Below, piece after piece: positions 25,144 to 34,392 of a stretch of DNA of 64,000 nt. The stretch's first letter is position 1, and each line of letters begins with the position of its first letter. The notes beneath the pieces were generated by a model, which was not told where the DNA came from, ran no database searches, and saw only the letters and a list, made by a program, of their open reading frames with translations. The stretch covers positions 1 to 64,000 of the forward strand of contig NZ_BAAAIV010000019.1 in assembly GCF_039526245.1 (NCBI RefSeq), given 5' to 3'. Position numbers and translations under genes: made by a program. This stretch comes from Arthrobacter_H rhombi (GTDB lineage Bacteria; Actinomycetota; Actinomycetes; Actinomycetales; Micrococcaceae).

Positions 25144-26406
25144 ATGGCCATTCCGGAACGATCGTTCACAGGCCCTTTGGCGGGACTTCGGGTTCTGGAG
25201 ATCGGGAGCATGGGCCCTGGGCCCTTTGCCGCAATGGTGCTGGCCGATCTGGGTGCCGACGTGGTCCGGGTTGATCGTGCTCACGGTGCGAGCTTGCCGG
25301 GACCGAACCTCGACTTCCGCAAGGAGGCCATGCATCGCGGACGCCGCTCGCTCGCTGTGGATCTAAAACACGACGACGGTGCCGACGTGGTGCTGGACAT
25401 GGTCGAGCGGGCCGACGTGCTGATCGAGGGATTTCGGCCCGGGGTGACTGAACGGCTCGGTATTGGTCCCGAGGACTGCTTCCGTCGCAACCCACGGCTC
25501 ATCTACGGGCGTATGACCGGATTCGGCCAGGATGGCCCCCTCTCCCAAGACGTAGGCCACGACATCAACTACATCGCCACCTCGGGCCTGCTATCGCTCA
25601 TCGGCCGGAAGGGCTCCCCACCTACCCCGCCGCTGAGCCTCCTCGGCGACTTCGGCGGCGGCGGGATGCTATTGGCCATGGGCGTTCTTGCGGCCCTGTG
25701 GGAAACAGGACGGTCCGGCAAAGGCCAGGTCATCGATGCCGCCATGGTGGACGGTGCCGCGCTCTTGGGTACGGCGTTCTTCGGTTTCATGTCGACCGGC
25801 ACCTGGCGCGCGGAACGGGGCACGAACCTCGTGGACAGCGGCGCGCCGTTCTATGACAGCTATGAAACGTCGGACGGCAAATGGGTCGCCATTGGTGCCA
25901 TGGAACCTGCCTTCTACGCCGACCTGCTCGACGTCCTCGACCTGGATGAGGCACTTCTTCCCGGCCGCCAGGATGACGAGGCCGCGTGGCCAGCTCTCAA
26001 GCAGGTGTTTGCTGCGCGCTTCCTTACCCGGACAAGGGACGAGTGGGTGGCAGCTTCCACAGGACGCAATGCATGCTTGCATCCCGTCCTGACCACGGAG
26101 GAGGCGACCCAATCGGAGCACGCCCGGGCGCGTCGATCCTTCACCGAGGTCGACGGCGTCCCCCAGCCCTCCCCGGCGCCGCGATTCAGCCGGACCCCTG
26201 CGACCGTGACGGCTTCCCCGCCGCTACCCGGCCAACATAGCGAAGAAGTCCTCACCAACTGGGGGACGCCGAAGAGGCGGATCGCCAAATGGCTGGGCTC
26301 TGGCGCCGTTGTCTGTGCAGGACCCAACGATGACAGCGCCGTCGGGACGAACACCACCGAATTGTCCGCGGACGTGCGGACCCGAGTTGCCACGGAGACA
26401 CCATGA
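25144..26406 (+). CDS. Alpha-methylacyl-CoA racemase (CaiB/BaiF family III)
   Basis: This 420-residue family-III CoA-transferase fold protein has His139 in GHDINYIATSGLLS and Asp169 in LLGDFGGGG. The 30-residue spacing is the one between the catalytic His and Asp of mycobacterial MCR. It should interconvert 2R and 2S methyl-branched acyl-CoAs so that S-specific dehydrogenases can act. The family normally ends near residue 375-385; here a Gly/Thr-rich tail of about 40 residues runs on to an ATGA overlap with the next gene, suggesting stop loss or a late frameshift. Its presence points to alpha-methyl-branched intermediates. Confidence 0.85.
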   Translation: MAIPERSFTGPLAGLRVLEIGSMGPGPFAAMVLADLGADVVRVDRAHGASLPGPNLDFRKEAMHRGRRSLAVDLKHDDGADVVLDMVERADVLIEGFRPGVTERLGIGPEDCFRRNPRLIYGRMTGFGQDGPLSQDVGHDINYIATSGLLSLIGRKGSPPTPPLSLLGDFGGGGMLLAMGVLAALWETGRSGKGQVIDAAMVDGAALLGTAFFGFMSTGTWRAERGTNLVDSGAPFYDSYETSDGKWVAIGAMEPAFYADLLDVLDLDEALLPGRQDDEAAWPALKQVFAARFLTRTRDEWVAASTGRNACLHPVLTTEEATQSEHARARRSFTEVDGVPQPSPAPRFSRTPATVTASPPLPGQHSEEVLTNWGTPKRRIAKWLGSGAVVCAGPNDDSAVGTNTTELSADVRTRVATETP

Positions 26407-27215
26407 AGACGACCGACACCAGTTACGAGACCTTCACCCTGGAAGAGCGGGCACCGGGGGTCACGGTCATGACCCTGAACCGCCCCGAGACCTATAACGC
26501 CATGAACAACACCATGTTCCGGGAATTCGAGGAGCTTGCATGGTCAATAGATGACGACGACGACATCCGGGTACTGGTGATGACCGGTTCCGGCAAGGCC
26601 TTCTGCTCCGGATACGACCTGAAAGACGCCCAGGACCTGCCGAACCTGGGTGCCATGGGGATGCTCGACCAGCAGGAGCTGGCGGCGCGGGCCCTGCTGG
26701 CCCTTCGCAGTATCCGCATCCCCTTCATCGCCGCGATCAACGGGCCGGCAGCGGGTGGGGGCATGTCCCTGGCCTTGGCAGCGGACATTCGACTGGCTTC
26801 CGAGAAGGCCAGGTTCAACGCTGCCTTCGTCAAGATCGGCCTGACCGCCGGCGACCTGGGCGTGTCCTGGCTACTCACCCGTTTGATCGGCCCCGGGCAC
26901 GCGGCCGAGATCGCCTACACCGGCCGGCAAGTCGGAGCCGAGGAAGCCCTGCGCCTGGGCATGGTGACCAGCGTGCACCCGGACGGCGAGGTGGTGGACG
27001 CCGCCGTCGAGTTGGCCGTGTCCATCACCGAGAATTCGCCGACCGGCGTCCAGCTCTCGAAGCGCGCCCTGCAGGCCAACATGGAGGCAGCCTCCTACGC
27101 CGGAGCACTGGAACTGGAGAACCGCGGACAGGCCCTGCTGACCCGCACTCAGGACATGGCCGAGGCCCTGAACGCCTTCAAGGAAAAGCGGAAGCCGAAC
27201 TTCATCGGGGCCTGA
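26403..27215 (+). CDS. Crotonase family protein (enoyl-CoA hydratase/isomerase), tandem copy 1
   Basis: This 270-residue crotonase has FCSGYDLKD, GGGMSLALAADIRLAS and FVKIGLTAGDLGVSW. An aspartate replaces the second hydratase glutamate, as in isomerase-type or EchA19-like crotonases, and the first glutamate is absent. It overlaps the racemase by 4 bp. It is clearly homologous over its whole length to the next gene: both share SKRAxQxNxE, the ELENRGQALxTRT motif and an EKRxPNF end. Double-bond shifting or hydration of a branched enoyl-CoA is likely. Confidence 0.86.
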   Translation: MKTTDTSYETFTLEERAPGVTVMTLNRPETYNAMNNTMFREFEELAWSIDDDDDIRVLVMTGSGKAFCSGYDLKDAQDLPNLGAMGMLDQQELAARALLALRSIRIPFIAAINGPAAGGGMSLALAADIRLASEKARFNAAFVKIGLTAGDLGVSWLLTRLIGPGHAAEIAYTGRQVGAEEALRLGMVTSVHPDGEVVDAAVELAVSITENSPTGVQLSKRALQANMEAASYAGALELENRGQALLTRTQDMAEALNAFKEKRKPNFIGA

Positions 27216-27267
27216 GGCCCTCCATCAGTAGCTAACCAGGCAACCCGAGCGACGAAAGACGAGAGAC

Positions 27268-28080
27268 ATGAAGCTGCAGATTCCCGAGTTGGAAACCCTG
27301 ACCATCGAGGAACTTCCCGGAGACATCGTGGTCCTGCGGATGAACCGGCCAGACCGGATGAACTCGCAGACCGTGAAGATGTTCACCGAGTACGGGCTCG
27401 CTGCCAGGGCCCTGCGCGACAGCGGTGCCCGGGCACTGATTGTCACCGGCGCCGGGGAACGGGCCTTCTGTGCTGGTTTCGACCTCGACGAAATCGACAT
27501 CATCACCACCATGGGCGTCCGCGAATTCCTGAAGTTCCAGGAAACGGCGACCGGTGGCATCCAGGGCATCCGACACCTTCCATTCCCCGTGATCGCAGCC
27601 ATCCATGGACCGGCCACTGGCGGCGGGCTGGCGCTGGCACTGGCCGCGGATATCCGGCTGGCGGCCCCCACCGCGAAGTTCAGCGCCGCCTTCGTCAAGG
27701 TGGGTCTGTCGATCGGTGAACTGGGGACCTCCTACAACCTCACTCGGCTCGTCGGACCGGGCCGGGCCGCGGAGATCGGGTACACGGGCCGGATCGTCAA
27801 GGCCGACGAAGCCGAACGGATCGGCCTGGTCAACCGCATTGTCCCCGTTGATGAGCTGTCCGACGCGGCCGTGCTGATGGCCCAAGAAATCGCCCGGAAC
27901 TCGCCCGGTGGGGTCCGCATGTCCAAACGCGCCATCCAGCGTAATCAGGAAATCACCTCCTATGCGGCCGCTCTGGAATTGGAGAACAGAGGCCAGGCGC
28001 TGATGACGCGCACAGAGGACATGCCAGAGGCCCTTGCGGCCTTCAGGGAAAAGCGCGAACCGAATTTCACGGGACGCTGA
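27268..28080 (+). CDS. Crotonase family protein (enoyl-CoA hydratase/isomerase), tandem copy 2
   Basis: This 270-residue protein is a tandem paralogue of the preceding crotonase. It has FCAGFDLDE, GGGLALALAADIRLAA and FVKVGLSIGELGTSY, with glutamate at the second catalytic position where copy 1 has aspartate. That single change could separate hydratase-like from isomerase-like chemistry. GAGAGAC lies before the ATG. It is followed within 13 bp by the phosphotransferase gene in the same operon. Confidence 0.86.
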   Translation: MKLQIPELETLTIEELPGDIVVLRMNRPDRMNSQTVKMFTEYGLAARALRDSGARALIVTGAGERAFCAGFDLDEIDIITTMGVREFLKFQETATGGIQGIRHLPFPVIAAIHGPATGGGLALALAADIRLAAPTAKFSAAFVKVGLSIGELGTSYNLTRLVGPGRAAEIGYTGRIVKADEAERIGLVNRIVPVDELSDAAVLMAQEIARNSPGGVRMSKRAIQRNQEITSYAAALELENRGQALMTRTEDMPEALAAFREKREPNFTGR

Positions 28081-28093
28081 GGTGGGACACGCC

Positions 28094-29176
28094 ATGACAC
28101 CGACCGGCGCGAGCCCATCACGTGAAGCGTCCACCCCGGGAACGGGCGAAGGCCGGGACCAGGTTTGGGACTGGACAGACGCGACCCTGGCGGCCCTGGC
28201 AGCCTTCCTCGAGGACCGTGGCGTGCTATCCGGTCCACTGACCTCAAAGCCGATCGGGGACGGCCATTCCAATCTGACGTTCCTCGTTGGGAATGGGGAA
28301 CGCTCCGTCGTTGTCCGCCGCCCTCCACCGCCGCCACTGCCGCCGGGAGCCAATGACATGCTCCGAGAGGCCCGCTTCCTGGCTGGCCTGCACGCAACGG
28401 GCTATCCCGTGCCGGAAGTGCTCGCCACCGTGCCGGAAGGCGAGGTGTTGGACGTGCCGTTCTACGTCATGTCCTTCGCCCCTGGGCACGTGGTGACCAC
28501 GAGGACGCCCGCAGAGCTGTCCTCCCCTGAACAGCGGCTCAACATCGCCCACTCATTGATAGACAACCTGGCCCGGTTGCACCAGACCGACTACACCGCC
28601 GCCGGCCTGGACGACCTCGGACATCCCGAGGGCTTCAACGCCCGGCATCTGAAGCGCATGGCCCGGTTGGTCCAGGACAATGACGGCAACCAGCCACCGG
28701 AGTTCGCCGACATCCACGCCTGGTTGCAGGACAACGTGCCGGAGGAATCGGGCGCCGCCGTGATCCACAACGACTACCGGATCGGCAACACCGTTATCGG
28801 ATCTGAGGCACCGGGCCGGGTCGCCGCCGTCCTGGATTGGGAGCTGGCCACCCTGGGAGACCCCTTGTTCGACTTGGGGTACTTCCTGTCCTCGGTTCCC
28901 GAAAAGGGCCACGCTCGCACGCCCACGGAGGACCTGGGAACGGCCATGCTCGAGGAGGGTTACCCGAGCCGGGCCGTACTGGCTGAACGCTACGCTCGGC
29001 AGACCGGAGCGGACCTGACACATCTGCCGTGGTACACCACCCTGGCGCTCTGGAAGCTGGCCGCACTCTACGAATACAGCCGACGCCGCGGGGAGGACGA
29101 CTACTACCTCACGCCCGGTCTGGTGGACAGCTTCCTGGCAGAGGCCAGGGAGATTGCCGGACTGTCACCTGCCTGA
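28094..29176 (+). CDS. Aminoglycoside phosphotransferase-like kinase (ACAD10/FadE36-associated type)
   Basis: This 360-residue APH-fold protein has the catalytic loop VIHNDYRIGNTVI (about residue 226) and the metal-binding LDWELATLGDPLFDLGYFL. Proteins of this kind form the kinase half of ACAD10/11-type 4-hydroxyacyl-CoA degradation enzymes and often neighbour acyl-CoA dehydrogenases in actinobacteria. It may therefore phosphorylate a hydroxyacyl-CoA intermediate rather than an antibiotic. The ATG at 28094 is chosen because GAGGTGGGA precedes it. It lies in the racemase/crotonase operon, directly before the DUF7064-type gene. Confidence 0.82.
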   Translation: MTPTGASPSREASTPGTGEGRDQVWDWTDATLAALAAFLEDRGVLSGPLTSKPIGDGHSNLTFLVGNGERSVVVRRPPPPPLPPGANDMLREARFLAGLHATGYPVPEVLATVPEGEVLDVPFYVMSFAPGHVVTTRTPAELSSPEQRLNIAHSLIDNLARLHQTDYTAAGLDDLGHPEGFNARHLKRMARLVQDNDGNQPPEFADIHAWLQDNVPEESGAAVIHNDYRIGNTVIGSEAPGRVAAVLDWELATLGDPLFDLGYFLSSVPEKGHARTPTEDLGTAMLEEGYPSRAVLAERYARQTGADLTHLPWYTTLALWKLAALYEYSRRRGEDDYYLTPGLVDSFLAEAREIAGLSPA

Positions 29177-29211
29177 CCTGCCCGCGCCAACGACAACAAC
29201 CAAGGAGCACC

Positions 29212-30225
29212 ATGAGTACCGCCTTCGATGACGCGATGATCACCGACGAGACCACGGACATGCCCGAGAGGTTCTTCGACCGGTTCATGTTCAATCTCCA
29301 CCCCGACGACGGAACCGTCCCCTCGCTCATCCTGGGTGCCGGGGCCTATCCGCCCCGGGACGTGGTCGACGGGTTCGTGGTGTTGAATACCGAGACAGAA
29401 CAGCGCAACCATCGTTTCTCCACCGAGCTTTCGTCCACGGATGGTTCCTCCGTCGGGCCATTGCGTTGGGAGACTGTGGAAGACAACCAAATGTGGCGGG
29501 TGGTGCTTGGGGAAAACCCCACGGGCCTGCAGCTGGACCTGGTCTGGAGGGCACGGGCCCCGTACTGGTTTGGGTCAGTGGACGTGGAGAACACGGATGG
29601 CAACGCCACCTCGTTCGACCACCTCTTCCAGCCCGGCCGCTATGAAGGAACCCTGATCCTGGACGGACAGCGCCGATCCGTCGACGGTTGGTACGGGGTC
29701 AGGGACCGTTCGCGCGGTGTGCGCACCATGTCTGGTGGCCAGGGCCTGCACGTCTGGTATCAGGCGCAGTTCCCGGACCGGGCGATTGGCTTCCTATTGG
29801 TGGAGGACCGTTCTGGGGGACGAATCGTGCTCGAGGGTGCGGTCATGCATGAAGACGGGCAAGTTGACGACATCATCAACGTGGTCCACGACCTTAAGTT
29901 CAACCAGAACAACGACCTGGTCTCCGGGACGGTCCAGTTCGCGACGGCCGCTGGCAGGACCTACGAAGTGGAGGCCGACGCCACCGCCGGGGGCGGTTAC
30001 ATGGCCGGCGGTGGCTACGGCGGTAACCACGGCAAGGTCCTTGGCCGCAACCACTCCGAGTCCGACGTGTACCCCCTGGACGGGTCAGTGAGTGCCAAGA
30101 CACTCGACTCGGCCCTGACCGACCGGTGCACCCGCTTCACCTGGAACGGCGTCACCGGCTACGGAATCTTCGAATACGCACTGACGCGCTCCTCGTCGTA
30201 TCTCTATAAGCCGACGAAGGGCTGA
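29212..30225 (+). CDS. DUF7064/DUF7065-type protein (CrtC hydratase-like beta-barrel)
   Basis: This 337-residue cytoplasmic protein has no signal peptide. It is rich in beta strands, with repeated WxxRDxSxGxR-like, GxxLHxWYQ and ITxxVxDLxF segments. It resembles the uncharacterised actinobacterial family related to hydroxyneurosporene synthase (CrtC) folds. CAAGGAGCACC precedes the ATG. It is the last gene of the 24302-30225 operon and follows an APH-like kinase, a pairing I associate with lipid or steroid catabolic clusters. A C=C hydration or isomerisation role is a guess. It converges on the thioesterase gene with only 5 bp between stops. Confidence 0.55.
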   Translation: MSTAFDDAMITDETTDMPERFFDRFMFNLHPDDGTVPSLILGAGAYPPRDVVDGFVVLNTETEQRNHRFSTELSSTDGSSVGPLRWETVEDNQMWRVVLGENPTGLQLDLVWRARAPYWFGSVDVENTDGNATSFDHLFQPGRYEGTLILDGQRRSVDGWYGVRDRSRGVRTMSGGQGLHVWYQAQFPDRAIGFLLVEDRSGGRIVLEGAVMHEDGQVDDIINVVHDLKFNQNNDLVSGTVQFATAAGRTYEVEADATAGGGYMAGGGYGGNHGKVLGRNHSESDVYPLDGSVSAKTLDSALTDRCTRFTWNGVTGYGIFEYALTRSSSYLYKPTKG

Positions 30226-30230
30226 CCGGG

Positions 30231-31055
30231 TCAGGGACGCAGGACCGCTTCGGCCGAGGCAGTCGGTTTCCCCGAGGGGCCCATGAGGGAAACCGACACC
30301 TTCTTGAGCCGGTTCCCGTTATGGATCACGCGTGTCTGGGGGACCTGGATGCCTCGACCAGGGCGGAGGAAAGTGACCCTGAGTGACTGCAGCCTCACCC
30401 CTGTGCCCGCCACGGCCTCCTCGGCTGCCAGCCCGCACATCCCAGCGACCATTCCGCCGTGGATGGCGCCAGCCGGGTTGAGCTGCCACTCAGTGGCATG
30501 GAATGCGCCAGACCGAGCTGGGAAAGTGTCACCACCCGGGCCGTTTGCGTCGGGGCGGCCCAAGGCCTCCTCGAGTGCGTCGGCCGGCGGAATGGTCGCC
30601 GGGGCAGTGTGCTGACCACGCACCTTCTCAGGCACTCCGGGGACGAAGATCAGCCACGACGAGGCCCGGGCCAGCAGCGTGCCGGAATCGGTGCGGACCT
30701 CGCCCGCCGCATAGCAGCTGGTTTCGTCCTGCCCGAGGTGTACGGCCCGGCACGTTAGCAAACTTCCGTCAGCCGGGAGCGGCGCGAGAATGTCCAGGGA
30801 CAGTTCCGTCGTCACGGCCCAGCTTTCCGGGTCCCGGTACAGCAACGCGGCATTGCCGACGACGTCATCGACGAGGACGCCGAGCGCGGAGTGGGACGCC
30901 GTCCCATCTCCGCGCCGGTTCCAGGGGCCAGTGGTCATCTGTGCCTCCACGCGGCTCCCGGAGAGACTGCATCGGGAAACCGAGAGCCGGCGTTCCGGCG
31001 GGCCGAGCACGCCGGACAGTGCCGGTGTCCCTGCGCTCTCGAAGATGTTCCCCAA
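30231..31055 (-). CDS. Double-hotdog acyl-CoA thioesterase (PaaI-like)
   Basis: This 274-residue protein contains two hotdog repeats. The second carries LNPAGAIHGGMVAGMCG (about residues 190-207), the PaaI-type active-site helix; the first has the degenerate SALGVLVDDVVGNAAL. A TTG start at 31055 is chosen because AAGGAGCG precedes it by 8 bp. It follows the MFS gene by 12 bp on the same strand. It would release free acids from CoA esters and relieve CoA sequestration. It is paralogous to the gene at 52543 and to the relic at 53600. Confidence 0.82.
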   Translation of the reverse strand: MGNIFESAGTPALSGVLGPPERRLSVSRCSLSGSRVEAQMTTGPWNRRGDGTASHSALGVLVDDVVGNAALLYRDPESWAVTTELSLDILAPLPADGSLLTCRAVHLGQDETSCYAAGEVRTDSGTLLARASSWLIFVPGVPEKVRGQHTAPATIPPADALEEALGRPDANGPGGDTFPARSGAFHATEWQLNPAGAIHGGMVAGMCGLAAEEAVAGTGVRLQSLRVTFLRPGRGIQVPQTRVIHNGNRLKKVSVSLMGPSGKPTASAEAVLRP

Positions 31056-31067
31056 GAATCGCTCCTT

Positions 31068-32393
31068 TCAGGCGGAAACGCCGGTTTCGTCGTGAGTAGA
31101 ATCGGTTGTCCCTGCACCGGAGTCAGGCTTCGCCGAGGTCCCGGTTTCCTGATGATCCAGCGTGAACCGGTAGGGACCCATGAAGAGAAGGCAGAGGATG
31201 GCGGCTGCGACCATGATGATGATCGGCAGCGCACCTGACTGGTACGAGCCGGTCGTGCCGTAGATATGGCCAAGCAGGAAGATGCCGAAAGCCGACCCTT
31301 GGGCGTAGAGGAAGTAGATGAAGCCAAGGACCCGGCCATAGGAGTGCTGGGGGAAATAGCGGCTGCACATGTAGGCCGCAACGTCTCCCTCGGCACCCAG
31401 CCCGAGCCCGATGAGGGCGGCACCGAGCATCATGGGGCCCACGGAGGCCGAGCTGATGAGGAAGAAGACGCCGACTCCGCACAGGGCGAAGATGATGATG
31501 CCGATCAAGGGGGCGTAGAACCGGTCGAGGAGGAAGCCGACCAGAAACCGCGCCCCAATCGAGGTCATGGATATCACCGACAGAACGGTCACGGCAGTGA
31601 CCGGGTCCACCCCCTTATCCGTGGTCATGGGCACGGTCTGGCCCATCAGTCCGAAAGTGGCCGACGAAACCAGGAAAATGGCGATGGACAGGAGCCAGAA
31701 CTGACGATATTTTCGCGCAACTGTCAGCAGCGATTCGCCGGCGACCTTCCCCCGGCTCCGGGCTGCCTGGCGAACGGTTTCGTGCTCCGCCGGCATGCGG
31801 GTAATGAAGGCATACACGGCAGCCGGAATGATGGTGCAGAGGGCGCCGATAATCAGGAAGGTCATGCGCCAACCGCCCCAGGACAGGACCCAGTTGGCTA
31901 GGTAGGGCATCATGACGCCACACGCACCCAAGCCGGTCATGAGGATGCCCAAGGACAATCCTCTACCGTTCTTGAACCACGCGCTGACGACCGTCGAATG
32001 CGCGACGGGGTTGACAGCGCCCGCACCGGCACCAATGACGAAACACAGTAGGTAGTACAGGAATTCGCTGTTCGGTAGGGCTGCCATGAGCATGAGGCCG
32101 CCACCAAAGGCCAGGGACATGGGCACAGTGGGGATACGCGGTCCATACCGGTCGATGAGAAAGCCCAGCACCACGATGCTGATGCCGACCATCATGGTTT
32201 CGATGGAGAGCCCGTTGGTCATGACACTGCGTTCCCAGCCGAACTCCTTGGTCATGGGTGCTGCTAGGACGTTGACGAGGACGTTTACCGTGCTCGTGCC
32301 GAACAACAGCGTCAGGAAACCCGTGAGGACGTACCACCAGCGATTGAGTTGGCGGGGGTTTGCGCCCGCGGGCGAATGGATGTCTGTGCTCAT
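31068..32393 (-). CDS. Major facilitator superfamily carboxylate transporter
   Basis: This 441-residue membrane protein has about twelve hydrophobic spans, an MFS loop GFLIDRYGPRIPTVP between helices 2 and 3, and the matching FLLDRFYAPL motif in the second half. It resembles the oxalate/formate and monocarboxylate (MCT-like) branch. The ATG at 32393 is chosen because AAGGAG precedes it by 5 bp. It is the only transporter in the catabolic region and lies next to a CoA ligase, so it probably imports the acid being degraded. A perfect TGGT-N3-ACCA site lies 108 bp upstream. Confidence 0.9.
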   Translation of the reverse strand: MSTDIHSPAGANPRQLNRWWYVLTGFLTLLFGTSTVNVLVNVLAAPMTKEFGWERSVMTNGLSIETMMVGISIVVLGFLIDRYGPRIPTVPMSLAFGGGLMLMAALPNSEFLYYLLCFVIGAGAGAVNPVAHSTVVSAWFKNGRGLSLGILMTGLGACGVMMPYLANWVLSWGGWRMTFLIIGALCTIIPAAVYAFITRMPAEHETVRQAARSRGKVAGESLLTVARKYRQFWLLSIAIFLVSSATFGLMGQTVPMTTDKGVDPVTAVTVLSVISMTSIGARFLVGFLLDRFYAPLIGIIIFALCGVGVFFLISSASVGPMMLGAALIGLGLGAEGDVAAYMCSRYFPQHSYGRVLGFIYFLYAQGSAFGIFLLGHIYGTTGSYQSGALPIIIMVAAAILCLLFMGPYRFTLDHQETGTSAKPDSGAGTTDSTHDETGVSA

Positions 32394-32500
32394 TGGGGCT
32401 CCTTGGCAAGGGCGGCGTCGGCAGGGAGTAGCGGAACGCGAATGCGAGTGAAGCAGACCACCTCCGGAACCATTCAAGCAGTCCATTAGCACAAACTCAA

Positions 32501-32511
32501 TGGTCTTACCA
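32501..32511. promoter_or_regulatory. GntR/FadR-type operator (TGGTCTTACCA)
   Basis: A perfect TGGT-N3-ACCA in the 337 bp divergent region between the MFS transporter and the CoA ligase. It is 108 bp upstream of the MFS start. Confidence 0.65.
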
Positions 32512-32604
32512 CATAAGATCTGGTTGAGTGGTTATGGGATGGCGGGTTTCCCTTGTTTTTCCGAGTCCAAAAAGTTGTGAGGCCAATCACAAATAACCCT
32601 TGAA

Positions 32605-32615
32605 AGGCCTGACCT
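32605..32615. promoter_or_regulatory. Weak GntR-like site (AGGCCTGACCT)
   Basis: Eight of 11 positions match, and it lies within a symmetric AAAGG-N5-CCTTT. It is 116 bp upstream of the ligase start in the same divergent region as 32501-32511, so it may be a second, weaker site. Confidence 0.3.
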
Positions 32616-32730
32616 TTTACATTACCGTTGTGCTCATCGCTGCCGATGTCGAGTGTTTGAGCGACTCCCCGGGAGCGATGTTCCTGGACCATTCCGGCGT
32701 GATAACTGAAGCGCCATGAAGGAGTATCTG

Positions 32731-34392
32731 ATGTGCCCCCTGCTGACTCAGTCCTATTGGCCGGCCGAGAAGAGTGATGGCGTCCGTGACATTACGTTGC
32801 CGGGGCTGCTGCGTGAGGCCGCGGAAGAATTCCCGGACAAACTGGCCCTGGTCTATGGCGCCAAGAATCCCGAGAACCGGCGCCACTGGACCTATGCCGA
32901 GTTCCTCGCCGACGTCGAGCAGGGGGCCCGCGCCCTGCTCGCCCATTTCTCCCCTGGGGACAGGATCGCCGTCTGGGCCCCCAACAGTGCGAATTGGGTG
33001 ATCCTGCAGCAGTCGATCGCCATGGCGGGGATGATCATCGTGGCGGCCAATCCCGCCTACAAGACCCATGAGCTGGAGTTCGTGCTGCGCCACTCGGGCG
33101 CGGTGGGCCTCTTCTACGTCCCTTCCTATCGGGGCGCGAACCTCGAACCGGTGGTTCAGAACGCGATCGCCACCGCCACCGACGTGAAGACGCTGGTCAC
33201 CCCTGACAACTGGCAAGAGTTCCTGGACTCAGCCGACCCCGACATCGAATTGCCGGAAGTCCACCCGACCGACCCGGTGCAGGTGCAGTACACCTCGGGT
33301 ACCACCGGCTTCCCCAAGGGCGCGATCCTCCACCACAAGGGGATCGTGAACGAGGCCTCCTTCGTCGGGGAGCGGGCTGCTATGGGATCGGACGGCGTGT
33401 GCATCAACGCCATGCCCATGTACCACATCGGCGGCGGTGCAGTCACGGAACTGCAGACGATCGCCGCGAAGGGAACCTACGTGGTGATGCCGGCCTTCGA
33501 CCCGGCCCTCACGCTCGAGCTCTTCGAGACCTACCACGGCACGCATTCGCTGATGGTCCCCACCATGCTGTTGGCCGTTCTCGAGCATCCGGACGCCGCC
33601 ACGAGGGACATGTCCAGCACACAGACCATCATGTCCGGGGCGGCGCCTGTGTCCGAGGCCTTGGTCAAACGGGTCATCGACCGCTGGGGGTGCCAGTTCA
33701 GCATCCTGTTCGGGCAGACCGAGATGCACGGCGTGACAAATCAAACCAGGGTCACTGATTCGCCAGAAGACCAGTCACGAACGGTCGGGCAGCCGCTGCC
33801 TGAACTGGAAATGAAGATCGTCGACATCGATACGGACGAGATCGTGCCCGTGGGCGCGCAGGGCGAAATCTGCGCGCGCGGCTACCAGAACATGCTCGGC
33901 TATGACCAGCTGCCGGACCAGACCGCGGCCACCATCGATGCGGACGGCTGGCTCCACATGGGGGACCTCGGCATCATGGACGAACGAGGTTTCGTCAAGG
34001 TCACCGGCCGCCTCAAGGACATGGTCATTCGCGGCGGCGTGAACCTCTATCCCCGTGAAATCGAGGAAGTGCTAGCCGGCCATCCGGACTTTGCCGATCT
34101 GGTGGTGCTCGGGGTGGCCAGCGAAAAGTGGGGTGAGGAAGTGGCGGCCGTCGTCCGGCTCAAGGACGGCTGCACCCGGCCCGACCCCGCCGTGCTGAAG
34201 GAATGGTGCCGGGCCCGCATCTCGGCCCATAAGACCCCCAGCCGCTGGTATTTCACCGAGGCATACCCCCAGACCCCGTCCGGCAAGATCCAGAAGTTTG
34301 CCCTACTGGAGCAGATCAAGTCCGGCCAGCTAGAAGCCGTCGTGGCCCCCGCGCGTCCTGCCAAGCAAGGCGCGGAATCGGTGGTCTCGTGA
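32731..34392 (+). CDS. AMP-forming acyl-CoA ligase (fatty-acyl-CoA synthetase-like)
   Basis: This 553-residue ligase has the phosphate loop YTSGTTGFPKGAILHH, the LFGQTEM motif, the hinge GRLKDMVIRGGVNLYPREIEE and the lysine motif TPSGKIQKF. The ATG at 32731 is preferred because AAGGAG stands 6 bp before it; an ATG five codons upstream has no clear ribosome site. It diverges from the MFS transporter gene and overlaps the following crotonase by 4 bp (GTGA). Import and activation of the same acid is the natural reading of this arrangement. Confidence 0.88.
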   Translation: MCPLLTQSYWPAEKSDGVRDITLPGLLREAAEEFPDKLALVYGAKNPENRRHWTYAEFLADVEQGARALLAHFSPGDRIAVWAPNSANWVILQQSIAMAGMIIVAANPAYKTHELEFVLRHSGAVGLFYVPSYRGANLEPVVQNAIATATDVKTLVTPDNWQEFLDSADPDIELPEVHPTDPVQVQYTSGTTGFPKGAILHHKGIVNEASFVGERAAMGSDGVCINAMPMYHIGGGAVTELQTIAAKGTYVVMPAFDPALTLELFETYHGTHSLMVPTMLLAVLEHPDAATRDMSSTQTIMSGAAPVSEALVKRVIDRWGCQFSILFGQTEMHGVTNQTRVTDSPEDQSRTVGQPLPELEMKIVDIDTDEIVPVGAQGEICARGYQNMLGYDQLPDQTAATIDADGWLHMGDLGIMDERGFVKVTGRLKDMVIRGGVNLYPREIEEVLAGHPDFADLVVLGVASEKWGEEVAAVVRLKDGCTRPDPAVLKEWCRARISAHKTPSRWYFTEAYPQTPSGKIQKFALLEQIKSGQLEAVVAPARPAKQGAESVVS

